A DNA stretch of 64,000 bases from Caprella mutica (Eukaryota; Arthropoda; Malacostraca; Amphipoda; Caprellidae): positions 298,445 to 362,444 of the forward strand of contig CANNZV010000504.1 of NCBI GenBank assembly GCA_947561585.1. The letters run 5' to 3'. A model generated the notes under the pieces. That model did not search any database, was not told the DNA's origin, and saw nothing but the letters and a program-made list of their open reading frames with translations. Shown piece after piece: positions 1 through 11,912 of the stretch (the stretch's first letter is position 1; every line of letters begins with the position of its first letter). Made by a program: the position numbers and the translations under genes.

Positions 1-275
1 ATCCATATTTGATTTTGTTTCGCTCCGTTTTTGTTCTTTGCGGTCCATTTTGGTCCGTGTCGGTCCATTTTGGCCGGTTCCGGTCCATTTTGGTCCGTTT
101 CAGTGTTCATGCAAGTATTCTTTGGCAATATATAACCTCCCTGTGCATTTGAAATGATGCAAGCAGTACACTAACATACATATTTGCCTCCGTTTTGGTT
201 CGTTCCGGTCCATTTTGGTCCGTTCCGTTGTTCATGTAAGTATTCTTTGGCAATATATACCTAACCTCCGTTCCG
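1..275. repeat. Degenerate GGTCC-word cluster at window edge
   Basis: Short degenerate words of the form GGTCCATTTTGGTCCG recur here. A stretch around GCAAGTATTCTTTGGCAATA occurs twice, near 111 and 236. The style matches the word clusters that end mobile elements elsewhere in the window, so this may be the end of such an element lying mostly outside the window. No coding potential is seen. Confidence 0.6.
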
Positions 276-888
276 GTGTTTTTACGTACCCACTTGAAAC
301 TAATTGAGAAATGCCCAGCATTACATTATGTAACATTTATTAAGCCATCTGTGTAAACCATATTATTGAATAAATGATAATTTTTATTCATGAAAATTTA
401 TGTTACTGTTCTAAGCAAAATGATTACTGTATTTAATAATAAATAGTAGACTAAATCTCCATGGCGTCATGCTATTTATGTTTTTGGATAAAAAAACTAC
501 CTATAAATTAAAGTAAATCATAGTGTAACTATGAACTGCACCCACAAATTCTTTAGACAATTTAATATTTTTAAAATGTTATAAAAGTAACTCTTCATAG
601 CCTATAATAAGTATATACTAATAATTATAAGTTATTAGGTACAATTATTTTTTTGAATAAAATATCCTTTTTTAATTACAGAGAACCTAGTCAGAATTTA
701 ACGAAGGTCTTCTTCTATATCATATCTGAAATTAAAAAGTTTATTTTATTAAAAAGTAAATAATATCTGATTAGCACTTAATAAAAAATTATTTCGATAA
801 CTCATTAATAAAAATAATGAATTAAGACACAGTACGTTGTGTATAGTAGGTAGTCTACCTATAAATTTTGTACTTACCTAGCAGTGAT
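276..888. other. AT-rich stretch, nothing recognised
   Basis: I see no ORF of note, no terminal repeats and no RNA gene here. Confidence 0.5.
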
Positions 889-1318
889 CTAGCTCACGTT
901 TTGGGGTCGTCATTTTGGGCATCTGGCGGGGGCAACCTACCACTAAAAACGTCTGGCAATAATATTTAATGGTCCATGGGGTGATGCTGGACATTTTGCA
1001 ATAGTTTCAAGTGGTAACCTTTTCAGTTAATCTAGCTTAGTTTTGGGGTCGTCATTTTGGGCGTCTGCCGGGGGCAACCCACCACTAAAAACGTCTGACA
1101 GTAACATTTAATGATCCATGGGGTTATGCTGGACATTTTGCAATTAGTTTCAAGTGGTAACCTTTTCAGCTAATCTAGCTTAGGTTTGACTACCATTAAA
1201 ACCCCGCCTATGACCGCACCCACCAGGTGAGACCCGACAGACGTATAGATCCTAGGTCGGCAATTGTTGCCAGATAGTGTGATGCTATTTAAAATCGGTA
1301 ACTTTTTCAGCTAGGCTG
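889..1318. repeat. 143-bp tandem repeat, about three units
   Basis: Units start near 889, 1032 and 1175, a spacing of 143 bases, each opening with CTAGCT. The first two are very similar and share GGGGTCGTCATTTTGGGC and CATGGGGT. The third is more diverged but keeps the closing TTTTTCAGCTA. It is less AT-rich than its surroundings and shows no ORF. Confidence 0.8.
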
Positions 1319-1506
1319 ACCCCCCTTGGCTCCCGGTCTAAGTGTGTCCACGAAAAATGTATCCATTGCCAACGAATATATCTTATAAGTACTATTTATA
1401 ATTCATTAATATTAATCCACGTATCTATGGTACCAACATATTATCGTGAAATGATGAATAATGTAGATTTAAGGCAGTGGCAAAGAGTTTTCTTATCATT
1501 CTAGAG

Positions 1507-4060
1507 CAGGGGTGGCGAACCTTTTCAATGGACCGGGTCACTTTTGATATCTTAATTTAAAAAAAGAGAAAAGAGGGTCACAAATTTACTAACTCATTAG
1601 CCCTACCCTAGTAACCTAACCCTCAAAAGTTTGCTCACTAACCTAGCTGCTGGTGCGTGCGCACAAGTCTTCACTAAAACTATTATAAGATTTTAACAAA
1701 TTAAAAACCTTCATTTGATAATTTCCCATTCATTGATACACACCAGAGGATTATTTTCTATTTAAAATAAAATTAACAATCAAAGATAGAAATAAATATT
1801 TGCTTATGTATTATTGTATGGGACTTGGGCGGGAATTGTCACTCTGCATTGTCAGCTTGGTACAAAATTAAAATAGTCATAACTTTAACAAGAACTACCA
1901 TATTTTCGTGTGGTTTTCTTTGTCTAATAACGAATTTTGTTCTCTATAACCACATTGTTAGTTTGTTTTCCTATTCTTAATAATTTTACTACAGAGTGAT
2001 CATGAGTAGAGGGTGGTGAAAAAACTCTTGCGCGAGCTTATTGTTATACCTTGTTTATCAAAAGAGTAAGTTTTATCCCTGAAAGTAAGAATGATTTTAA
2101 GAACCCTTATGTTGAATCAGCGGATATTTCCGTAACTACGATGCACTTGTGGAGATACTCTGAATCTAAAATGGTTGATGTTTCTCAGTATATAAGATAC
2201 CTGCTATTAAAGAATGACTGATAGAAGTTTTCAAACATACGAGTCATTTTCAAGAGTCATGCAATTGAATGGTCTCCGAAGATCTCAGATGTATCTGGTA
2301 GCGATTTTTTCTTGTGGGGATATTTGTAAAATGTTGTAAGCTCTCCCTCACCTTCTGATCTGAATCAATTAGTAGAACGAAAACGCATAATGTGGATTTA
2401 TGAAATCTAATCATGATGTGATCTAAAGATCAATGAAACCAGTCATAAAACGGGTGCAAAAATAGTGTATTGAAAAAATGGGGGATAATGGATGATTTTG
2501 GTAAAGAATTATTTACTTTATATCTTTATAATATGGGATTGGTTTTTTGATTGAAAAGATTCAAACTCAACGGGAAATCCATATTATTAGAGGTTATTTA
2601 AACTCTGCTTTGAATTTTTTTTTTCAGTTTTCAAGCTTTCGAATAGAAAGATTTCTATTCATCATCAGGAGAAGGGTGGAAAACCTGGACCTGACAATAA
2701 ATTTAATGACCAATGGTTGTTGTATGTTGGATACTGTCTTTCTATTTCAGCTATATATCCTAAAGTTTATTGATATTAATTAATCTATTAAATATTAAAG
2801 TATGAGACCAAAAATAAGAAAATTTGTTACTACCTTAGCTATTGCTAACCACATTAATTCTCTTGAATATTTCTACTTTCTATGTATCTGTGACAAAATC
2901 TAGTGTATTTATTGTTTTCAGGTGTCTCCTTGTTTCTATGTATGTTCTCTATTCCCATGCGTCTTCTCTATTCCTTTGCGTTACTTGTTGCTATTTGTGT
3001 ATCCTTTTGATCCATATGTGTGTCCTCTTGATCCTAAGTGTGTCCTGTTGATCCTTAGTGTGTCCTGTTGATCCTTAGTGTGCCCTGTTGATTCTTAGTG
3101 TATCCTGTTGATCATTAATGTGTCCTATTGATCCTAAGTGTGTAAGTGTGTCCTATTGATCCTAAGTGTGTCCTATTGATCCTAAGTGTGTCCTGATGAT
3201 CCTAAGTGTGTCCTGATGATCCTAAGTGTGTCCTGATGATCCTAAGTGTGTCTTGACGATCCTTAGTATGTCTTGACGATCCTAAGTGTGTCCTTATGAT
3301 CCTAAGTGTGTCCTGATGATCTTAAGTGAGTAATCCTGATGATCCTAAGAGTGTCATAATGATCCTAAGTGTGTGCTGATGATCCTGAGTGTGTGCTGAT
3401 GATCCTAAGTGTGTCCTGATGATCCTAAGTGTGTCCTGATGATCCTAAGTGTGTCCTGATGATCCTAAGTGTTTCCTGATGATCCTATGTGTGTCCTTTA
3501 TTATAAAGTGATTATTATTATAAAGTGATTGTTTCTTTATTATAACTAAAAAATATTGGGTAAACAAACCTATTTTGGTATCTTTTATCAATTTCATATT
3601 TGGCGCTAGAGCTTTTTCACCACCCTCTACTTATGATCACCCTGTAGAAAAAGTATCAGGAATAGGAAAACAAACGAACGTTGTGTTTATGCTGATAAAA
3701 ATCTGCATAAGCCAAAGAAAACCACACAAAGATATGATGATTTGTGTTAAAGTTATGGCTATATCAATTTATTAATTTCGTACCCACTTTTTTTAAACTC
3801 ATACTGTATAGTGAGTTCAAATCTACCTCGAAATTGTCAAAATCTACCAAATGTACTAAAATTCTTCGTTCAAGATTTGAACGATTATTTTTGACAAAAA
3901 CATCCTCAAGAGATAACGGTTGGTTGCCGGAAAGCTCATCTCATAGTAGCACAAGTGAACATTAGTCATCATTGTACAAATATAAAAAAGTGAAGTGAGT
4001 CACTGAAAAGGGGATGGTGGGTCACTTCGTGACCCGCGGGTCAGTGGTTCGCCACTCCTG
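1507..4060. mobile_element. Non-autonomous hAT-type element
   Basis: The termini are inverted: CAGGGGTGGCGAACC at the left and GGTTCGCCACTCCTG at the right, typical of hAT elements (CAG..CTG ends). Eight bases flank each end, TTCTAGAG at 1499-1506 and TACTAGAG at 4061-4068, matching at seven of eight. No transposase ORF survives. The interior holds a 20-bp minisatellite. The element appears to sit inside the left end of a foldback element: 1482-1506 plus 4061 onward resemble the continuous sequence near 27130-27150. Confidence 0.75.
3021..3497. repeat. 20-bp minisatellite inside the hAT element
   Basis: About two dozen units of GATCCTAAGTGTGTCCTGAT. Early units carry GTT where later ones carry GAT, so the array changes by subtype along its length. 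Open frames overlapping it are low-complexity by-products. Confidence 0.9.
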
Positions 4061-4432
4061 TACTAGAGACAGCAAGTTGTTCAGTGATACCAGGACGGTC
4101 ATAAAACTAATATTTCTTCAGTGCTATGCTTCAGTGCCAAGTGGTGAGCCAGTGGCCAAAATTATATCGCGTCTTGCAGGACGCTAAAATCCTTATTTTT
4201 GGGTCACGTGACTGGCAATCTAGCGTCAGTTTAATGGAGAAATGATATAACTGAAACAAAATTTAATGGAGAAAGGATATAACTGAAGCAAAATAAGGTT
4301 TTAAACAGTCTTCCTTAGCGTCCTGCAATCGCTGTAACACTTCTTCTCTCTAGAGTAGTTTATCATAACTCTATGTTCAGTGCCCAGAGTGACGCAATAG
4401 GGGAGGTGTGTGACACAGCTCGCTCCGTCAGG
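4061..4432. mobile_element. Fragment of a foldback element related to 27127-28083
   Basis: The start (ACTAGAGACAGCAAG, then GATACCAGGACGGTC) and the block ending CTCGCTCCGTCAGG match both arms of the foldback element at 27127-28083. The module AAGTGGTGAGCCAGT is shared as well. Its true left end is separated from it by the hAT insertion. No ORF is convincing. Confidence 0.65.
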
Positions 4433-4696
4433 AATATTAGTTTTTCGCTTGTTCATTGCATGGTTAAGGCCCGTTTCACACTTCCATTTTTAACAGCGCG
4501 GAAAAAAACTCTCCTTAAAATGTGTTTACACTTGTTTTTTTTATGGATGATGGAAAAATCACATTAAATTTTTACTTCAGCGATAAAAAAACGCAAGTGT
4601 GAACACATTTTAAGAAGATTTTTTTTCCTGCGCTGTTAAAAATGCAAGTGTGAAGCGGGCCTTAACCATTCAATGAACAAGCGAAGAACGAATATT
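4433..4696. mobile_element. Short palindromic (foldback) MITE
   Basis: Bases 4433-4540 and 4590-4696 are imperfect inverted repeats centred near 4565. The inner boundary is a strong inverted pair, TTAAGGCCCGTTTCACACTT and AAGTGTGAAGCGGGCCTTAA, consistent with a TTAA- or TA-target MITE. The open frame at 4373-4567 is an artefact of the palindrome. Confidence 0.7.
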
Positions 4697-5399
4697 CATA
4701 GTGAAAACTTGAACTAGGTCAAAATGTAGCTGAAGTTGTTCAAGGAAGAAGTGTAAGCACCCTGTATTAAAATGTCTACCATTATAATTTTGTTTTACTC
4801 ACTAAGTAAAATCGCAGAGTTAGCTCTAAGGATAACCTTCGCGCAATGACAAAAATAATCACCCTCACTCTTTGCTTACCTGTTCTTAAACTATGACCAT
4901 CAGTTTAAAATTGTTTTTACTGGGTAATAGTACAATAAAAGGCGGTGAAAAAGAGTCCAAAATATAGTTTTTTCATTCATTGGTTAACGATTTACAAGTA
5001 TTTGAAAAAGCGGAAACATTTTTGTGGCCCATACTGTATTATAAGAGCATCTGTATCAGAGGTTGTGGATAATACAGTAAATATATTCATTTTAAATGTT
5101 AAATGCGACAAATAATATATTATTATTGAAAGGAGGACATATGATTTCAAAATGTGTTGTCTTGGATGACATTGATCATTTTTTTTCTAACAGAATGTAA
5201 AAGTGAAAGTAAAGAATATGTATTGAAGCTACAATTAAATGGTTTAAAATGTGATAACAAATAGATTGAAGGCAATCTAGTAAATTTAATAAAGAGGAAC
5301 CATGGTACAAAGAAAGTGAAATTATAATTTGTGATTGGGATGTATTATGCCCTTTAATATAAAACTAAATGATGATGAACCCATTTTTAGAAGGTAATA
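4697..5399. other. No gene seen
   Basis: AT-rich sequence without terminal repeats or convincing coding frames. Confidence 0.5.
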
Positions 5400-6140
5400 G
5401 AGATTCATAAAAAGAACTAGGGAGGGATAAGAAAACTTCAGTTTATTTTTGTGGAGATTCCCGACACCAAGCCTAGGAGAGATCATGGTATATCAAAAGA
5501 AGTATTTTACCCTCTTGATATGCGAAAAATACGCAGGCTGGTTACAAGGCAGCTAAACGACACTAGTGCCTCCATTTTTGACAAGGCTAGCATTGGTCCT
5601 ATGTCCAGACAGACCAAATGCAATGACTTAAATGAAATAGCCAAAGACGGTCAATGGGGGTCTGGGACAGGAAAACCATACAGCCAAGTCACAAGAGTCT
5701 CTCCTGTGATGCCCAAATAAGAAAGGAAAGAAATTATAGCCATTGATGTATGGGATTGAGTCTAGTCATGCATGTAAAATAATCTTATGTCGACGAAATA
5801 ATGACAAGTTATCAGACCAAGGGTACAAATACTCATCTAAAATAACCTGTGTATAGGCTTGGCTTGTTTGCTTTACACCCTCTGATACTTGGGAAGGTCC
5901 ATTAACGTTTCACATAATATGCCAACCCAAAACATAACGTCACAGCCCCCTTGTTGGTGACAAACCAAGCTTTATAAAAAATATAGCTGCCTTATAACCA
6001 GCCTGCGTATTTTTCGCGTATTACCAAGGGTAAAATACCTCTTATCGCTTACTCATCTCTCTTTGGCTTGGTGTCGAGTTTATGCACAAAAGAAATTAGA
6101 GTTCTCTTGCCCCTCCCCAGCTCTTTGACTCCTCCCTCCT
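5400..6140. mobile_element. Foldback element with arms of at least 100 bases
   Basis: Bases about 5418-5555 pair as an inverted repeat with about 5980-6120. Landmarks are GACACCAAGCCTAGGAGAGA at the left against CTCTTTGGCTTGGTGTC at the right, and CGAAAAATACGCAGGCTGGT against ACCAGCCTGCGTATTTTTCG. The outer limits are approximate and I found no clear target duplication. The 89-codon frame at 5451-5720 lies across the left arm and is not taken as a gene. Confidence 0.7.
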
Positions 6141-7238
6141 GAAAGACCTGTTACTATTCTTTGCCTTTTGGTAGTATTCAATCGTCCATTATTTTGCATT
6201 TTCACAGAGTTGCAATAAAGCAATTGACAGTTTAAATGCCTTCAAAATACATAACCGTTCATATTTTTTTTTAAATTTTCCTAAAATATTTCAATATTTC
6301 AACATAATACTAACCTAGAAGTGACCATATGAAATACACATCACAAAATATGGTCTCTGCTTACTATGCCGACGTATACTGTCCTACAGTTATAACTTTA
6401 AAAACGTCCTTTCTATTATTTGTCAACAAAATAGTTGGTTTTTGAAGTCCAAGATTGCCGTTAATCAAATTTCTTCTAAATCTTACAGTAATAGTGTGAA
6501 ATACTTATGATTATATACGATTTCTAAATAAAAACTATCCCACCTAGTTTAAAAGTAGATTTTTCTCCAAATCCAACATCGTAATGTTGAAAGTTGAAAA
6601 ATTGAATCTTATTCAAGAAAGTTATGTACTTATATAAAGAAGTACACACGCATTGGGTGCTCTAATAGTCACATAATTATTAATAAAAAATATGGAGGAG
6701 AAGAAAGATTTGGTGGTTATACGAAACAATTTCAATTTTTCCAGGTAGAAAATTGAAATTTTATATGAAATTCGAATATTTTCCAAATTGTAAGATTTGA
6801 TAATTAAAAACATAGAAGCAGTGAAAATTTATTATGTAGTTAATATTATAAAGAATTTACCATATAAGAATTTTCAACAATTATTTGGTGGCGGAATCAC
6901 AAACTTGTATATAGTACATACTATTATTTAAATTGTTAATGCAATAAAAATGTCAATTGATAATTTCAATACAAAACTCTAAAATCAAGAACGGGTTTTA
7001 AAATAATTTTATAGTAAAATTAACAAAGCTCTATAGGGAATAGAGAAATGACTTTTTGATTGGAAAGATGAACAATGAAAAAGAGCAGAAATATGAAAAT
7101 AATTGAAGTGAAGATACCAGACTACACTAATTCAACTTATCTAAAAAAAACTTAGATAACTAATAGAAGTGTTCAAATATTTATATATGTATATACACTT
7201 TTGTGATGTGACAATATGGAATGAGAAATAGGTATAGT
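6141..7238. other. 3' flank of family copy 1
   Basis: No gene is seen. The segment is recognisably related to the 3' flanks of copies 3 (35900-36690) and 4 (42900-43440), for example around GATTTCTAAATAA and a stretch beginning TTTGATAATTAAA, but with many substitutions and indels, so the duplicated unit extends well past the gene. Confidence 0.6.
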
Positions 7239-8718
7239 CTAGGCACAAATGTCCAGTTCGGCGATGTAGAATCTGCCCTGTTTTTCACAATCAGCTGCGG
7301 TGTCACCACTTGAAAAAGACATGTTCTCCATCTTAGCTGGTTCCTTCACTAGGTTTGAAGATGGACCAGGGAAAGCTTTGACTAAATTGAAAGCTGGAAT
7401 CGGGCGGAAAGATTCCCTTCTACCAAAGTTGATCTGAGAGCATATTCCTAGAGAAGGACTAAACATTGTGCCTGGTGGACAATCATCTTCACTCTGAGGA
7501 CTGTTAGCAAAGCTTTCTATTTCCCAAGAGGGATTTTCAGCGATAAGACTGTCGGAAACTAGTTGAGGTACTTGAGGGGCTCTTGCTGGCAAACACATGT
7601 CCACACTAGGAGAGTACATGAATCCACTACCGCATCTCTTCTGCCTCATCAAACCTATTGGGTTGTAGCCCGAGGAGAGAGAAATATAATATTTGTCACT
7701 GAATGTTAGTCAATGAATATTAGTCACTGAATGTTAGTGACTGAATGTTAGTCACTGAATGTTAGTCAATGAATATTAGTCACTGAATAATAGTCACTGA
7801 ATGTTAGTCACTGAATATTAATTAGTCACTGAATGTTAGTCACTGAATGTTAGTCACTGAATGTTGGTCACTGAATGTTAGTCACTGAATGTTGGTCACT
7901 GAATGTTAGTTACTGCTGAATATTAGTCATTGAATGTTAGTCATTGAATATTAGTCACTGAATTTTAGTGATTGAAGAATATTAGTCACTAAATATTAGT
8001 CAATGAATATAAGTTACTGAATATTAGTCACTAAATATTAGTCAATGAATATAAGTTACTGAATGTTAGTCATTGTGTAATAACATTTATAGTCTTCCAT
8101 ATAATAATAAAATTTACATAATAAAATTTAATATTATGAATAATTGTATCAATAATAACAATATTAGAATTCAACTATCTATTTCAATTCAAATATTATT
8201 TTGATTTTTTTTTCATTTATTGACTGTAATAAAATGTAAGTTTATTGAAAATTTAATCAATAAATAGAATCTTATTGAATAATTATAAATCCATTGATAT
8301 TACCATTTTAAAATATCCCAACAGATTACAACAGTTCTGTTGATTCACTCATTAACATTTAAATTATGTTCAATAATTCATGACAATAGTTTGTAATTAT
8401 AATGTTTAAATTTGTCAGATTGTAAGTGTTAAACTAGATTGAAATTTTAATACAGCAATAAATTTTAATCAGCAAAAATTTAAATGTTTTCATTGAGTGA
8501 TAAATATTATTTCAAAGATTATTTTCTTCTTTATCATCATTGTACGGATAAAAACCTTTCAATATCTTCACTTTAAATCATTGAAAATAATGAATGGTTT
8601 GTTGCCAATTCTTAGCCTGTCACACTAGACACTCACCGTGCAGTCGGGGTAAAGGTGAAGCTGCTGTCTCATACACAATGAGGAGTAAAACAGCGAGAAA
8701 AGTGTTAAAGGCCTTCAT
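7239..8718 (-). CDS. Family copy 1: secreted three-repeat cysteine protein
   Basis: Two-exon gene on the minus strand: exon 1 is 8718-8637, the 982-nt intron 8636-7655 has GTGAGT at the donor and AATAG at the acceptor, and exon 2 is 7654-7239. The phase-1 splice gives 165 residues. Residues 1-20 form a signal peptide (MKAFNTFLAVLLLIVYETAA). RQKR at 31-34 fits furin cleavage. Six cysteines follow in pairs 35/48, 86/99 and 150/164. The spacing C-x12-C, with core G..[MY/MF]SPS, resembles half of a peritrophin-A (CBM14) chitin-binding domain, but no full domain is present. GRR at 105-107 is a second possible processing site, and N138-M-S could be glycosylated. Residue 7 is Phe where other copies have Cys. 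An extracellular or cuticle-associated role is inference. An intact TATA promoter precedes the start; copy 2 diverges from it about 2.2 kb away. Confidence 0.85.
7690..8075. repeat. Intronic 14-bp minisatellite of copy 1
   Basis: Roughly 27 units of GTTAGTCACTGAAT or ATTAGTCACTGAAT fill the acceptor-side half of the intron. Units vary mainly at the first base and at CACT/CAAT. The array begins about 35 bases from the splice acceptor. Confidence 0.95.
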
Positions 8719-8945
8719 GTTGCTCTGGTTATTAGAGAGGTATTATCGCTAAGAAAGGCAGACTGCCATTGATGGTCAAATCACTCTCAGTCTGCTTATA
8801 TAGCCACCATCTGTCAGTCGAGGTCACATCCTTACAGTTTGGTTGTTGTCACCAGTTATCAACTGGGGTTACGTGGAACAAAACACAGAAACCAGGTTTT
8901 AAATGTGGCCAATGAGTTGATTGACCTTTTCATTAAAATAATTAT
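8719..8945 (-). promoter_or_regulatory. Conserved promoter and 5'UTR of copy 1
   Basis: The minus strand has TATATAAG at 8802-8795, about 77 bases before the start codon, followed by a short leader. Upstream are elements shared by all five copies: an inverted pair CCAGTTGATAACTGG, a TCCACGTAACC box, and AAACCTGGTTT, which resembles a Grainyhead/CP2-type site (inference). Conservation drops beyond about 8945. Confidence 0.8.
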
Positions 8946-10080
8946 GGTGTAGATATTAGTTAATCGAATTTACTAGCCATACCATGCATTCTTTGCCTTG
9001 TTCTCTCATTTTCATGTTTCCAATTTTTAATATATTATGTTTATAAACTGTCTCCTCATTCCCGAATTCCTGAAGACTCGTGCGAAGTTCTCTGGAATTC
9101 AATTCCCATTCCTACTCCCAGACTAGAAGGAGTCGCAAGAAAATCGTAAAAGGAACAAGAAGAATTTTTTTATTAAATTATATTATATGTAGTATATCTG
9201 ATAAATACTATCAATGAGATTTAATCATCTATAAAAATAATTGATATAATTTACAATTATTATGACTTTTTATTTATTTATTTTAATTTTTATCGTAAAA
9301 AAAATATATCCAGTATAATCCAGAGTAGATTAAAAATTTGCAGAGTAAACTAAAATTCAAAGGCACTATCTCCCTGACAATAGTTTATTAATAAATATAC
9401 AAATTTGGTATTGTTCGGTTTTATGTAACTATTTAAATTGTGTATTCTTTATTTATGAATCTTGTAAAAAATATTATTATACGAAACTAAACTATAAAGA
9501 AAGTGAAAAATACCTCATTTCTTTAGCTAAAAAAAACCTGTATGAGTTGATTACTTTTGCAGTAGAAAAATAAATTTCAGAAGAGCCGAATTTTTTCAAG
9601 TTTTGGCAAAATAATTGTGAAAAAGCATTTGTGGTTACTGGTGAGCTCCTAAATTTTAATACGTTATCCATAGTCAACAAAATTTTCTATGTATCGAAAA
9701 ACAGTAAAATTTCGCTTCATTACTGTTCGAATTAGTGGAAGGTAATACCTATTTATTCTAGAATTATGGAAAACCTATTTGTTCTAGCATTGTGGTAAAC
9801 CTATTTGTTCTAGATGAAGCAATGTCCGGTTGACTAATTTAGATTGAGATAAAGATTACCTGTTATATCTTATCAATTAGCTATGCATCATAGCATAACT
9901 TAGCTACTTTTTATAGATTTTGTGACATCAATAGGAGACTTGGCAATCCAACTTAAACTATTCGTTTAATAGGCATTGGAGTTGAATACTTTTGAATGAA
10001 GAGATTAGTGTTTGTATCAATCAGTTTTTATTTAGAAACTTTTCTTATTAATAGATATATGTTTGTAAATAGTTGGTTGC
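8946..10080. other. Spacer of the head-to-head pair copy 1/copy 2
   Basis: No gene is seen. The stretch is related in reverse to parts of 48500-50700 upstream of copy 5, for example ATTCCTGAAGACT near 9068 and the CTATGTATCGAAAAACAGTA block near 9688. The pair unit therefore appears duplicated in inverted orientation. Confidence 0.65.
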
Positions 10081-10640
10081 AGTCTCGTGTTTAGGATGTT
10101 GTCAGATGATGGCAACATCATATGCGAAAGTTAGAGTGTTTGTGGGGATTTCGTTGAGGCTTAAGTTAAATAGTGTGAGTGAGAGTACGGAGCCTTGCGG
10201 TACCCCGTCTGTATAATATAATGTTCTAGACTAGAGGTCTTGCCATTGTCTAATGTTTTGCCCGAGAGGCCTCAGAGATAATTTACAAGCCACTTCTTAA
10301 AATAGTAGTGGATGTGTGTATTGTGTATTGTTGACAAGTAAGTGTCTTGCTACTGTATCGAACGCCTTGTTTATGTCTATGGCAACAATAATTTTCCTAT
10401 CCGCAGGATTATTAGAGTCTAAGCCTTTGCGTGTAGTTTGTGATATGTGTGTAAAGTAGAGGTAGAGTGCTGGGGTCTGAAGCTGTGCTGTGAGGTTGAA
10501 AATGGTACGAGTGGAGAAAAATTGCTGAAAATTAGCCTAGAGTATTTTGCAAGTGGTGGAGAAAAGTTAAATTGGTCTGTATGATGATAGATCTGTGGGG
10601 CGTTTGTTGGTATTCAGAAGTTATATGATTTTTTCCTGTT
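10081..10640 (-). pseudogene. LINE (jockey-like) reverse transcriptase fragment
   Basis: The minus strand encodes broken reverse-transcriptase motifs in the expected order: an SSYRPI-like stretch near 10590, AIDINKAFDTV at about 10383-10351, GVPQGSVLS near 10200, and AYDV (in place of YADD) near 10115. Stops and frameshifts interrupt it, and neither an endonuclease domain nor a poly(A) tail is visible. It is a paralogue of the fragment at 46435-48460 and sits in the same place relative to a family promoter, so it was probably inserted before the pair duplicated. Confidence 0.8.
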
Positions 10641-10734
10641 TTGCCCGAGAGAAAAGAGGCAAAGAATGGAAGTGATGTAGATTATTGTTACTAATATCTG
10701 CACCATATCAATTTAAAGGAAAATGTCAATTACC

Positions 10735-10932
10735 TCATTGGCCACATTCACAAACCTGGTTTCTGTGTTTTGCTCCACGTAACCCCAGTTGATAACTGGT
10801 GTCAACAACCAAACTGTAGGGATGTGACCTCGACTGACAGATGGTGGCTATATAAGCAGACTGAGAGTGATTTGTCCATCAATAGCAGTCTGCCTTTCAT
10901 AGCGATAACACCTCTCTAATAACCAAAGCAAC
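10735..10932 (+). promoter_or_regulatory. Promoter and 5'UTR of copy 2 (pseudogene)
   Basis: TATATAAG at 10859-10866 and the conserved upstream block (CCAGTTGATAACTGG, TCCACGTAACC, AAACCTGGTTT) are intact, although the gene downstream is broken. Transcription may persist. Confidence 0.75.
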
Positions 10933-10946
10933 ATGAAGGCCTTTAA

Positions 10947-11527
10947 AGGTGCTCTCCAGGCTCCGGGGAAAAAATGAGTTTATTACATAATATTATAGAA
11001 CTAAGGTCTACGATCATTATTCTGTAAACCGCACACAATTCGGTCCAGCATATATTTTATTATATGATTTTAAAGTTTTTTAGTACTCTGTGAGCTACAA
11101 TCGAGCTATTCTCCAACCTGACGCTGAGAAAGAAGATTGTACACTCTTTGTTTTGATTTCAAATTTAGATTTATAAACAAACAATGCGTTTTCGGTCTTT
11201 TTTTAAGATATTAATTGTTTCTAAAAGTATATAAACCTTATATAAATAAGTTTATCCAAATTTAAACCTTTAAACGAATAATAAATAGACTTATTAAAGC
11301 AAATACTTAGATGACAATCAAAACAAATGGTGTACATTCTTCTTCGTCAGACTGAAAATTAGAAAGTCGGAAGTAAAGTAGGTTTTGTAGAGTTTGGATT
11401 ATAAAAATCTTTAAAAGCATATAAAATTAAAAATATGCTATCAAATTTTATGGGGTTTGCAGTAAAATGTTAAGAAGCATTAGCCTCGTTGTTTTAAGCA
11501 ATAAAAAAATTTGCTTGGAGGGAACCT
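10947..11527. mobile_element. TTAA-target MITE inside copy 2 exon 1
   Basis: The 581-bp element is flanked by exact TTAA duplications at 10943-10946 and 11528-11531. Ends are inverted, AGGTGCTCTCCAGGCT against AGGTTCCCTCCAAGCA. Outside one TTAA, the flanks correspond exactly to the uninterrupted exon of other copies. It carries no transposase. TTAA targets and short terminal inverted repeats suggest piggyBac-type mobilisation (inference). A close relative lies inverted at 41166-41765. Confidence 0.92.
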
Positions 11528-11811
11528 TTAACACTTGTCTCGCTGTTTTACTCTTCATTGTGTATGAGAGACAGCAGCTTCACCTTTACCCCGACTGCAC
11601 GGTGAGTGTCTAGTGTGATAGGCTAAGAAGTTATAAACTTCATTTTCTTTATTTATGCGATTAAACATATTTTTATATTAAAACAGTTGTGTTACATCTA
11701 AAATATTCGAAAAATTTCACCTTAAAATGATGAAGAAAGAAGATAATATTTGAAATAATAGTTATCACTCAATGAAAATTATAGTTGAGTTACTAATGCT
11801 TCAGTCTCTAA

Positions 11812-11912
11812 CATTCAGTGACTAATAATCAGTGACTAACATTCAGTGACGAATATTAAGTGACTAACATTCAGTGACTAACATTTTGTGACTAATATTC
11901 AATGACTAATAT
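11812..11912. repeat. Intronic 14-bp minisatellite of copy 2
   Basis: About seven units of ATTCAGTGACTAAC, the same unit as in the other introns read on the opposite strand. It is a short version of the array. Confidence 0.9.

Noticed and set aside
2842..3051. Hydrophobic 69-codon frame
   Set aside because: It ends in the 20-bp minisatellite within a hAT element; no start context or homologous frame.
5451..5720. 89-codon open frame
   Set aside because: It spans one arm of the foldback element 5400-6140 and then its spacer; no domain or splice context, and the mirrored arm shows no conserved frame.
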